This document shows, in pieces, positions 45,119-56,607 of a stretch of DNA of 64,000 nt. Both the position numbers and the translations under genes were made by a program. Under the pieces are notes generated by a model. The model made no database searches and was not told the DNA's origin. It worked only from the letters and a program-made list of their open reading frames with translations. Each line of letters starts with the position of its first letter. Within the stretch, counting starts at the first letter, position 1. This DNA is from an uncultured Bacteroidales bacterium (lineage in GTDB: Bacteria > Bacteroidota > Bacteroidia > Bacteroidales > Muribaculaceae), in the NCBI GenBank assembly GCA_902792435.1, contig CADAZN010000001.1, positions 62,001 through 126,000 of the forward strand, given 5' to 3'.

Positions 45119-46174
45119 TTAGGCATTCAATATCTTATATATTAGCTCTCGAAGCAATGCACTGGACTCTTGTCGAGAACCAATACCCTTACTTTTTATA
45201 TCACACTCTCTAATCCAAGATATTATATTCACACAAGCAGCTGTACTATAGTATCTGCTCGCTTCACCTATTTTTTTTATACGATATGCCGACTTGGTTG
45301 CCAAAGCCGCCATCAAGCCTTCTTGTGACTTATCGGATGTTGTGCGATATATAAGCAATTTAGAGAAATACGAGAATAACACGCTCACTGTCACCACCGT
45401 TGGGTTTGACTTAGGGTTCTTTTCGTAATAGTTTATTATTTCAAAAGCTTTCTTTGCATTTCGTTTCGACAAAGCCTCCTCAAGCTCAAAATTGTTGTAG
45501 TCTTTGCTAATTCCAATATTCTTTTCAATGAGCTCTGGTGTAATGCGATTATTATCACTGACAAGAATTTTCAACTTGTCAATCTCGGTATACAACCTTG
45601 ATATATCATTACCAACATTGGAGGCAATCATTGATAGTGCCTTATCGTCGATAGTGCAGCCCAAAGACTTGATATATTCCATAGCAGCAAGCTCCACAGG
45701 CCTGCCTTCACGAAGTTTATCACTACGAAAAATGACGCCGGTATTGTTCTTTTTCACGGCATCAACAAACTCCTTGCCCTTAATTGCTTCACCTTTGTTG
45801 CATACTACAAGAATCGTGCTGGCCAAAGGTTGAGTTGCATAGTGTTTCAGTTGGTTAAGTTCATTGGCATTACCTTTATTATTGAGTTTTCCAACAACCT
45901 GCGCTTCTCTAATAACGACAACTTGATATTGAGCCATCGCCGGATATTGTTTGCATATGCTAATTACGTTGCGGATGTCATTAATATCAGCACCATAGAT
46001 TATGTTAAGGTTGAAGTCCTGCTCGTCGGGGGTTAGCGCCGATTGAACTATTGCTTCTTCTAAGCGGTCAATATAATAGGACTCCTCGCCATGCAACACA
46101 TAAATGGGCTTGAAGTTCTTGGATTTTATTGAACTAAGTAATCCAAGGAATGTGACATCTTCTTTTTTGGCCAT
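45119..46174 (-). CDS. holA: DNA polymerase III delta subunit
   Basis: 351 residues. N terminus PIYVLHGEESYYIDRLEEAIVQSAL, then FNLNIIYGAD and the AAA+-like clamp-loader fold without Walker A, as expected for delta. LGCTIDDKALSMIASNVGNDISRLYTEIDKL and the C-terminal collar region (IIYYEKNPKSNPTVVTVSVLFSYFSKLL) match HolA. Loads the sliding clamp. Divergent from the HsdR-N-like gene with an 18-bp palindrome in between. Confidence 0.94.
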   Translation of the reverse strand: MAKKEDVTFLGLLSSIKSKNFKPIYVLHGEESYYIDRLEEAIVQSALTPDEQDFNLNIIYGADINDIRNVISICKQYPAMAQYQVVVIREAQVVGKLNNKGNANELNQLKHYATQPLASTILVVCNKGEAIKGKEFVDAVKKNNTGVIFRSDKLREGRPVELAAMEYIKSLGCTIDDKALSMIASNVGNDISRLYTEIDKLKILVSDNNRITPELIEKNIGISKDYNNFELEEALSKRNAKKAFEIINYYEKNPKSNPTVVTVSVLFSYFSKLLIYRTTSDKSQEGLMAALATKSAYRIKKIGEASRYYSTAACVNIISWIRECDIKSKGIGSRQESSALLRELIYKILNA

Positions 46175-46218
46175 ATTTATCTTTTTTTACAAGGGCAGGA
46201 ATTACTATTTCAAAATTT

Positions 46219-46236
46219 TGTTGTAAATTTACAACA
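46219..46236. promoter_or_regulatory. 18-bp perfect palindrome in the holA / nuclease divergent promoter region
   Basis: TGTTGTAAATTTACAACA is its own reverse complement and lies midway between divergent starts at 46174 and 46266. The shape is that of a dimeric repressor operator; no cognate regulator is identified. Confidence 0.5.
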
Positions 46237-46265
46237 TATTTTGCAAACTCACAAATCAAAAAAAC

Positions 46266-46727
46266 ATGCAGCAACTTAATCTGCCTGTATATCAGTTTAA
46301 TATAAAAAAGAAAGATGATGGATTTATCATCCTTGACTCGCTTCGAAAACGATGGGTGACATTAACACCCGAAGAATGGGTGAGACAAAATTTTGTGCGT
46401 TATCTTATACAGGAGAAAAAATTCCCTGCTTCTTTAATGAACAACGAAATATCCATCACTCAAAATGGCATAAAGAGGCGTTGCGACACGTTGGTGGCTG
46501 ACATGCAAGGCAATGCATTAGTTATTGTAGAATATAAGGCTCCCACTATAGCTATTTCTCAAAAAACCTTTGACCAAATAGTGAGATATAATATGGTTCT
46601 TCATGCTAATTATTTGATTGTTTCTAACGGTTTGAACCATTACTGCTGCAAAATTGACTATGACAACAACAGCTATAGCTTCTTGAAAGAAATTCCAAGC
46701 TATAGCCAATTAGAAATTAACGACTAA
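46266..46727 (+). CDS. Stand-alone type I restriction HsdR N-terminal-like (PD-(D/E)XK) protein
   Basis: 153 residues matching the HSDR_N_2 domain alone. TPEEWVRQNFVRYLIQEKKFPASLM is the typical helix. The nuclease core reads KRRCDTLVAD (Asp74) then VIVEYKAP (Glu89, Lys91), i.e. D...ExK intact. No helicase or translocase domain is fused. It is widespread in Bacteroidota, usually next to holA, and its role is not known; a DNA-binding or cleaving function is inferred. The UvrD-type gene follows after 3 bases, so co-expression is likely. Confidence 0.87.
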   Translation: MQQLNLPVYQFNIKKKDDGFIILDSLRKRWVTLTPEEWVRQNFVRYLIQEKKFPASLMNNEISITQNGIKRRCDTLVADMQGNALVIVEYKAPTIAISQKTFDQIVRYNMVLHANYLIVSNGLNHYCCKIDYDNNSYSFLKEIPSYSQLEIND

Positions 46728-46730
46728 GAC

Positions 46731-49088
46731 TTGGAAGATTATTTAAACAAACTTAATGAACAGCAAAAACAAGCTGTAATATACTGTGATGGGCCACAAC
46801 TAGTAATTGCTGGAGCTGGCTCAGGAAAGACACGTGTGCTCACTTACAAGATAGTTCACTTGATGAAACTTGGGTATTTGCCATCACACATAATGGCACT
46901 CACTTTCACCAACAAAGCCGCCGACGAGATGAGAGAGAGAATCACTAATCTTGTTGGTGAAAAAGAAGCATCTTTTTTATGGATGGGAACTTTTCATTCC
47001 ATATTTGCCAAGTTACTTAGGTTCAATGCCGATCGAATAGGCTTCAAACAAGATTTTACTATCTACGACACAAGCGACTCACGTTCGCTCATAAAGCTCA
47101 TCATTAAAGACATGCAGCTCGACGATAAGGTGTATAGACCTAACGTTGTTTATTCTCGAATATCAATGATGAAGAACGCATTAATGACTCCTTATTATTA
47201 TGAACGTGATAACAAGTTACGCAAGGAAGACGAACGATTTAATCGTCCCCTGACCTATGAAATATACAAAACCTATTGTCAGCGTTGTAAAATTGCTGGA
47301 GCTATGGACTTTGACGATCTGTTGGTCTATACTAACATTCTATTGCGTGACAATCCTGATGTTCTTAAGAAGTATCAAGAGAGATTTGAATATATTCTTG
47401 TCGATGAATATCAAGATACCAACTTTGCTCAGCACATGATCATCACCCAGCTTGCAAGGGAACACAATCACATTTGCGTGGTTGGAGATGATGCTCAGAG
47501 TATATATTCATTTAGAGGTGCTAACATATCTAATATCTTAGATCTCAACAAGTCATTCCCAACTATCAAAACATTTAAGCTTGAGCGTAACTATCGTTCT
47601 ACAAAAAATATCATTGGTGCGGCTAATTCATTAATCGATAAGAATAAGCGTCAAATAAAGAAGAACATTTTTAGTGAAAATCCAATAGGCACCAAGGTAA
47701 ATGTGGTTGAATGTTACAACGATTATGAGGAGGCTTATGTAGTTGCCAGTACAATTTCTTCTCTTAAAGCACGCGAAGGGTGCAGCTATAATGATTTCGC
47801 TGTACTTTATCGCACTAATGCTCAATCTCGCGTTTTGGAAGAGGCTTTAGGTAGTGGAGGATTAAAAAATAAGCATGGCGAAAAACGCAGACCTATCCCC
47901 TACCGCATCTATGGAGGGCTATCATTCTACCAACGCAAGGAGATAAAGGACGCATTATCCTATTTCAGGCTTACTATAAATCCCAATGACGACGAGGCAC
48001 TAAGGCGAGTAATCAATTATCCCACGAGAGGCATTGGAGCAACAACTATGGACAAAGTTCAGCACTGTGCCATTGATGATGAAGTAAGCCTTTGGCAAGT
48101 AATTACTGATCCTGCAAAACACCGACTTAGCGTTAATAATGGCACTTTGCGAAAGCTTCAATCATTTGTTGAGCTCATAAACAGTTTTACTGAACAAGAC
48201 AGAGCGGGTGTTGATGCCTACGAACTAGGTAGAACCATTATTGAGCGCAGTGGCATAATGGCCGACTTAATGAAAGAGAAATCAGTTGAGAATATTAGCA
48301 AACAAGAGAACCTTGATGAGCTACTCACAGCGATGCATAACTTTGTCGATGAACAAACTCAACAAGGAATCAACGAAACTAAAATGACTGATTTCTTGGC
48401 GAAAGCATCACTGGCCACCGATCAAGACACCGATAAAAGTGTTGGAGAATGTGTAACACTAATGACAGTTCATGCTGCCAAAGGCTTGGAATTCATGAAT
48501 GTTATAGTTGTTGGAGTTGAAGAAGACCTCTTCCCTGCAGCTATGAGCAAAGACTCAATCTTAACTATTGAAGAAGAAAGACGTTTATTGTATGTAGCGA
48601 TAACAAGAGCTGAGAAAAATTGTGTCATAACTTATGCGAAATCAAGATTCAGAAACGGCTCCAATGTCAACTGCCAACCAAGCCGATTCATAAAAGACAT
48701 GGATGATAAATTCCTTGTAAATAGTGCCACAAGCAAAACACTACCAGTACAGAACTATACAGAAAGCGAATATCGACTTTTCAATAAGAAAACCAATTCC
48801 TCTTCTTATAACAGTTTCAATGAAAATAAATCATCATTGAAGCCTCTAACAAACGCTATATCTAAGCCTACCCCCCAAAATAGTGTTATTCATTCTAATG
48901 ATAGCGGTTTCTCATTGCACAATCTCGATGAGATAAATGAAGGTAACGAAATCATACATAATAGGTTTGGGAAAGGAGTTATTACAAAAATCGACAACAG
49001 TGGAAATGCTCCTAAAATCATTGTAGAATTTGAAGTAATGGGACAACGCACCTTGTTACTAAAGTACGCAAAATTCAAAATATGTTAG
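46731..49088 (+). CDS. UvrD/PcrA/Rep-type ATP-dependent DNA helicase (TTG start)
   Basis: 785 residues, superfamily 1A. Motif I AGAGSGKTRVLTYKI (from about residue 27), motif Ia ALTFTNKAADEM, GTFHSIFAKLLR, motif II ILVDEYQDTN, motif III GDDAQSIYSFRGA, motif IV LERNYRSTKNI, motif V/VI TVHAAKGLEF and LYVAITRAEK. The C-terminal tail (EINEGNEIIHNRFGKGVITKIDNSGNAPKIIVEF) is the PcrA-type RNAP-binding Tudor-like module. No ATG precedes motif I, so TTG at 46731 must be used; it sits 3 bases after the previous stop. Works in repair and transcription-replication conflicts. Confidence 0.94.
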   Translation: MEDYLNKLNEQQKQAVIYCDGPQLVIAGAGSGKTRVLTYKIVHLMKLGYLPSHIMALTFTNKAADEMRERITNLVGEKEASFLWMGTFHSIFAKLLRFNADRIGFKQDFTIYDTSDSRSLIKLIIKDMQLDDKVYRPNVVYSRISMMKNALMTPYYYERDNKLRKEDERFNRPLTYEIYKTYCQRCKIAGAMDFDDLLVYTNILLRDNPDVLKKYQERFEYILVDEYQDTNFAQHMIITQLAREHNHICVVGDDAQSIYSFRGANISNILDLNKSFPTIKTFKLERNYRSTKNIIGAANSLIDKNKRQIKKNIFSENPIGTKVNVVECYNDYEEAYVVASTISSLKAREGCSYNDFAVLYRTNAQSRVLEEALGSGGLKNKHGEKRRPIPYRIYGGLSFYQRKEIKDALSYFRLTINPNDDEALRRVINYPTRGIGATTMDKVQHCAIDDEVSLWQVITDPAKHRLSVNNGTLRKLQSFVELINSFTEQDRAGVDAYELGRTIIERSGIMADLMKEKSVENISKQENLDELLTAMHNFVDEQTQQGINETKMTDFLAKASLATDQDTDKSVGECVTLMTVHAAKGLEFMNVIVVGVEEDLFPAAMSKDSILTIEEERRLLYVAITRAEKNCVITYAKSRFRNGSNVNCQPSRFIKDMDDKFLVNSATSKTLPVQNYTESEYRLFNKKTNSSSYNSFNENKSSLKPLTNAISKPTPQNSVIHSNDSGFSLHNLDEINEGNEIIHNRFGKGVITKIDNSGNAPKIIVEFEVMGQRTLLLKYAKFKIC

Positions 49089-49109
49089 TCGTTATATAAT
49101 GTTAATCTT

Positions 49110-50246
49110 ATGAATACACCTTATTATATTGTTTATGAAGAAAAGCTGAGACGCAATCTCGATCTAATAACTCGTGTAAGTCAAGAAAGTGGTGCCACAA
49201 TTATCATGGCTTTTAAGGCTAATGCTTTATGGCGCACCTTCCCAATTTTTAGAGAGTATGGCATTCATTCCACTGCTAGTTCCATCAATGAAATGATGCT
49301 AGCCAATGAAGAATTGGGATGCAAGGCACACACCTATTGCCCCGCCTATACTGATTTGACTATCAAGAAATTCATCGAAGGCAGCAGTCATATCACATTC
49401 AACTCTGTTGACCAGTTCAAACGATTTGTTCCAGTAATAAATGAGCATAATTCAAAATCCCCCGAAGAGCGTGTGTCCTGTGGACTGCGCATCAATCCAA
49501 TGTGTTCAGTGATTGAAACCGACATTTATAACCCATGCTGCCCAGGCTCAAGATTCGGTATTCTTGCGCAGGATTTAAAAACTTTGCCTGAGGGTATTGA
49601 AGGATTCCATTTTCATGCATTGTGTGAGTCAACCTCTTACGACCTTGCCAAAGTGCTCAATGCTATGGAGGAACAGTTCGGGCAATGGCTTCCTAATCTT
49701 AAATGGATAAACATGGGAGGAGGACATCTCATGACACGCAAGGGATATGATGTGGAACATCTCATACACTTAATACAAGATTTCAAGTTGCGTCACCCCA
49801 ATCTTGAGGTAATATTGGAGCCTGGCAGTGCTTTTTGCTGGCAAACTGGTGATTTAGAGGCCACAGTCGTTGATGTGGTTGAAAATTGCGGAATCAAAAC
49901 AGCAATTGTTGACGTTTCATTTGCATGTCACATGCCTGACTGCCTAGAGATGCCATACAAGCCTGTTATTACTCAAGCACTCAAAGATGTAGATATTGAG
50001 AAAGCCACTTATCGTATTGGCGGCAACTCATGTCTAAGTGGAGACTATGTGGGTGACTGGAGTTTTGAACTGGAGCTAAAAACAGGTGATCGTTTGACTT
50101 TTGAAGATATGAACCACTATACTACTGTCAAAACCAATATGTTCAACGGCATTGACCACCCAGCAATCGTATTGCAGCACATTGATGGAACCATTGAAAC
50201 GCTAAGAGAATACACTTATAAGGATTATAAATCTCGAATGAGCTAA
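49110..50246 (+). CDS. nspC: Carboxynorspermidine/carboxyspermidine decarboxylase
   Basis: 378 residues, fold III PLP decarboxylase. PLP lysine K36 in IIMAFKANAL. ATEHSV-like GIHSTASSINEM, CGLRINPMCSVIETDIYNPCCPGSRFGI and EGFHFHALCESTSYDL follow. The site near the C terminus is NSCLSGDYVGDW, with the catalytic Cys. Makes spermidine (or norspermidine) from the carboxy-precursor; the partner dehydrogenase is not here. It begins 21 bases after the helicase and ends 6 bases before umuD, an unusual link between polyamine synthesis and translesion repair. Confidence 0.93.
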   Translation: MNTPYYIVYEEKLRRNLDLITRVSQESGATIIMAFKANALWRTFPIFREYGIHSTASSINEMMLANEELGCKAHTYCPAYTDLTIKKFIEGSSHITFNSVDQFKRFVPVINEHNSKSPEERVSCGLRINPMCSVIETDIYNPCCPGSRFGILAQDLKTLPEGIEGFHFHALCESTSYDLAKVLNAMEEQFGQWLPNLKWINMGGGHLMTRKGYDVEHLIHLIQDFKLRHPNLEVILEPGSAFCWQTGDLEATVVDVVENCGIKTAIVDVSFACHMPDCLEMPYKPVITQALKDVDIEKATYRIGGNSCLSGDYVGDWSFELELKTGDRLTFEDMNHYTTVKTNMFNGIDHPAIVLQHIDGTIETLREYTYKDYKSRMS

Positions 50247-50252
50247 ATAATT

Positions 50253-50684
50253 ATGTCAACACTTGAGATAAAAACTATAGCCGAAGGGAGCGACTTGTCA
50301 CTCCAACTCTTTGAAAGTCGCATTCAAGCTGGATTCCCAAGTCCTGCGCAAGGTGCTTTTGCCGACTCTGTCGACCTCAATCATGAGCTTATCAACAATC
50401 CTGCAGCAACCTTCTGTGCACGCGTAATAGGAGATTCAATGATAGACTCCGGAATCAATGAGGGCGACATGCTCATTATCGATCGTTCTCTTGAGCCACA
50501 TGACGGTGATATTGCTGTGTGCTTTATCGATGGAGATTTCACAGTAAAAAGGATTATAATTAAGAATGACGAGTTGTCGCTTGTACCAGCCAATCGCAAA
50601 TACCCTGTTATAAAAGTCCCCAAAGAGAGCAATTTCATTATTTGGGGCGTTGTCTCGCACATCATAAAAAAACTAAACAGATAA
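50253..50684 (+). CDS. umuD: UmuD-like self-cleaving S24 peptidase
   Basis: 143 residues, as in UmuD. The cleavage site is QA-GFPSPAQG (Ala26-Gly27) where E. coli has Cys-Gly, typical of the wider LexA group. Catalytic Ser62 in VIGDSMID and Lys99 in FTVKRI are present. No DNA-binding domain, so it is not LexA. On SOS activation RecA-ssDNA should trigger cleavage to UmuD', which with UmuC forms DNA polymerase V. umuC begins 17 bases after its stop. Confidence 0.94.
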   Translation: MSTLEIKTIAEGSDLSLQLFESRIQAGFPSPAQGAFADSVDLNHELINNPAATFCARVIGDSMIDSGINEGDMLIIDRSLEPHDGDIAVCFIDGDFTVKRIIIKNDELSLVPANRKYPVIKVPKESNFIIWGVVSHIIKKLNR

Positions 50685-50701
50685 CCTGGAGAGAAAGAGG
50701 A

Positions 50702-52003
50702 ATGTATGCACTTGCCGATTGTAATAACTTTTTTGTCTCTTGTGAGAGAGTCTTCAATCCCGATCTTATTGGGCAACCTGTAGTTGTTCTCTCTAACAAC
50801 GACGGATGCGCCATATCCCGCAGCAATGAGGCCAAGGCCCTTGGAATTCCGATGGGATGCCCTGCTTTCCAAATCAAAAATTATACCTCCGAGAATGTCA
50901 TTATGCTGTCGGCAAGGCATGTTCTGTATCGTGATATTTCTAACAGAATAATGCGTATTTTAGGAGAGATAGCGATTAAGTTGGAGGTATATTCTGTTGA
51001 TGAAGCGTTTTTCCAACTTCCTTATGATGATGAATACCAAAACCATGAATTGTTATCAGAAATCGTCAAGAAAATTTTCAAATTTGTTGGTGTTCCTGTT
51101 AGCATTGGATTTGCCTCCACACGTACGCTTGCAAAGATCGCAAGTCATGTAGCAAAGAAAGATCCAACCAATCTCGACAGAGTGAAAGGTTTAACTAATC
51201 AAGACGAAATCGACTCAGTATTGAGTAAAACTAAAATTGACGATATCTGGGGCATTGGGCGACGATTAAATGCAAAACTTTTATCGTGTGGTGTACATTA
51301 TGCTAGCGAGTTTATTCGTTTGCCCAAATCCTATGTGCAAAAAATAGGAAACATCAATCTTGTGCGCACTCAACAGGAACTTATAGGCCATGACTGTGTG
51401 AGTGTCAACCCTGTCAACATAGCCCACAAGTCAATAATGAACTCGCGGACTTTTGGGCATGTTATCAACAAAAAAAGAGAAATATGTGACGCGGTGCTAA
51501 CATTTGCACAATCATGTTCTACACAATTGAGACAAGAAAAATCGGCAGCACTCACTGTCACAGTTTTTGTTTATGGAGACCGATTCAGGCAAGACTTACC
51601 CTTTTATTCTAATTCTTGTTCTATTCGCATGCAATCTCACACCTCCTCTACCATTGAAATTGTTAGGCATGCTATCCAGGCATTTCACATTATTTATAAG
51701 GAAGGATACTATTACAGGAAGGCCGGTGTAATGGTTACTGACATAAAACCTGCAAATGAGATACAACTTGACATTTTCAATGCTGAAAAGGAGGTCAAAC
51801 ACAAAAAATTGATGTCGGCTGTTGATATCATCAATAATCGATATGGTACAAAACAAGTGATTCTTGCTCCATCACTAACAAAAGGAGAATGGGCGCCACA
51901 ACAAAATCATCACAATCTTCAAAGCAAGACCATGAGGTTTTATTCTGGCATGTCGCCAAGGCACACACCACATCTCAACCACATAAGCAACGATAATGAA
52001 TAA
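50702..52003 (+). CDS. umuC: Y-family DNA polymerase V catalytic subunit UmuC
   Basis: 433 residues. Starts MYALADCNNFFVSCERVFNPDL with the first catalytic Asp and the steric-gate region. SVDEAFF has the second acidic pair. VPVSIGFASTRTLAKIASHVAK and DIWGIGRRLNAKL (helix-hairpin-helix) follow; the C terminus carries the little-finger and QLDIFN clamp-binding-like motif. The frame is open upstream to 50642, but the catalytic N terminus fixes the start at 50702. Error-prone lesion bypass, partner of UmuD. Confidence 0.94.
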   Translation: MYALADCNNFFVSCERVFNPDLIGQPVVVLSNNDGCAISRSNEAKALGIPMGCPAFQIKNYTSENVIMLSARHVLYRDISNRIMRILGEIAIKLEVYSVDEAFFQLPYDDEYQNHELLSEIVKKIFKFVGVPVSIGFASTRTLAKIASHVAKKDPTNLDRVKGLTNQDEIDSVLSKTKIDDIWGIGRRLNAKLLSCGVHYASEFIRLPKSYVQKIGNINLVRTQQELIGHDCVSVNPVNIAHKSIMNSRTFGHVINKKREICDAVLTFAQSCSTQLRQEKSAALTVTVFVYGDRFRQDLPFYSNSCSIRMQSHTSSTIEIVRHAIQAFHIIYKEGYYYRKAGVMVTDIKPANEIQLDIFNAEKEVKHKKLMSAVDIINNRYGTKQVILAPSLTKGEWAPQQNHHNLQSKTMRFYSGMSPRHTPHLNHISNDNE

Positions 52004-52307
52004 TTGCAACGAATTAGCAACAAAACTCCTAATTTAGTATTGATAATCAAATTGATAAGGAAATATTATTATATAAATAATATTAATTACTATTTAGTGG
52101 TGATTTTTGTGCTGAAATACTTTGAGAAGTGACACTTTATGCGTACCTTTGCACCGATTTTTAAAAGACTATTGCTATCAAGAAAACTAATTATAAAAAA
52201 TGCTCTCGCTCGCAAAGTCTTGAGCAAGTTCAACTTTAACTAGCTAAATCGCATTTTTAATTTTTTCACAATAATTTCTTAAAGTACTTTTTGAATAACT
52301 AAAAATT
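52004..52307. other. Intergenic region upstream of nifJ
   Basis: 304 bases, AT-rich. Holds the nifJ promoter (52121-52151) and a leader of about 150 bases. No ORF or clear RNA structure seen. Confidence 0.6.
52121..52151 (+). promoter_or_regulatory. Promoter of nifJ
   Basis: TTTG at 52121-52124, 19 bp, TACCTTTG at 52144-52151, followed by CA. A near-perfect Bacteroidota promoter. Confidence 0.8.
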
Positions 52308-55865
<3,558 letters not shown>

Positions 55866-55884
55866 TTCTTAACCAAATATTATT

Positions 55885-55926
55885 AAGTAGGTCAGGAAAC
55901 TTTCGTTTTCCGACCTACTTTGTTTT
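55885..55926 (+). terminator. Terminator of nifJ
   Basis: AAGTAGGTC (55885-55893) pairs with GACCTACTT (55912-55920); inner GGAAA/TTTCC adds to the stem. TTTGTTTTT follows. Confidence 0.88.
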
Positions 55927-56031
55927 TCTATATATTGACAGTCTCATTAATTCAGAGTTGTACTAAGACAACAATCGCTCGAATATATTAAATACCGAGC
56001 GAATGTTTATTATAACAACAAACAACAACTG

Positions 56032-56403
56032 CTATTTTTCTAATTCTTTATTAGCTTTTTCAACAGCTTCATCGACAGCGTCGTTTACCGCATCATCAAG
56101 TTGTTTGTCAAAGTCTTTCGAGATATTTCCTATCTGCTTTGTCATCTCTTCACTCATTGCTTTCTCGAGTGCTTTCTCAAATTCATCAAGTTTTCCCTCT
56201 CCTTTGTAATAAGCTTCATAAGAGTTAGCCATTTCTTCATATTTAGCATCATCTCTGTTTTCCTTCATTACTTCATTAATAAGTGCCTTAGCGTCTTTAT
56301 CCATGTCACCTGTTGGGGGATACTTGCTACTTACACCACCGCTACAAGAAGCGATACTAATAACAACAATCGCACTAAGTGCTAATTTTAAAAACTTTTT
56401 CAT
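56032..56403 (-). CDS. Small Asp/Glu/Lys-rich lipoprotein of unknown function
   Basis: 123 residues. Lipoprotein signal MKKFLKLALSAIVVISIASCSGG with lipobox SIASC. The mature part is charged and helical (MDKDAKALINEVMKENRDDAKYEEMANSYEAYY) and ends in repeated D/A/V/K motifs (FDKQLDDAVNDAVDEAVEKANKELEK), perhaps an amphipathic coil. No family recognised. Convergent with nifJ. A TAAATTTG element is at 56494-56501 on the minus strand. Confidence 0.8.
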   Translation of the reverse strand: MKKFLKLALSAIVVISIASCSGGVSSKYPPTGDMDKDAKALINEVMKENRDDAKYEEMANSYEAYYKGEGKLDEFEKALEKAMSEEMTKQIGNISKDFDKQLDDAVNDAVDEAVEKANKELEK

Positions 56404-56493
56404 TTTGACAACTTTTAAAGATTAATAGTATGATTTGTAGATTGATTGAAAACAATTAATTGTAAAGCAATTATTTATCCAACAATCTTGTTG

Positions 56494-56501
56494 CAAATTT
56501 A
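56494..56501 (-). promoter_or_regulatory. -7 element for the small lipoprotein gene
   Basis: Reads TAAATTTG on the minus strand, about 90 bases before the ATG. Confidence 0.45.
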
Positions 56502-56607
56502 TGAATAAATCATCAATTAATCGTGCTATTTGTTGCTTTTTTCATATTTTTTTTTCAATTTTGTAAATTCTATAATAAATATAACCTCTCAACAAAATTT
56601 TTGCGTA

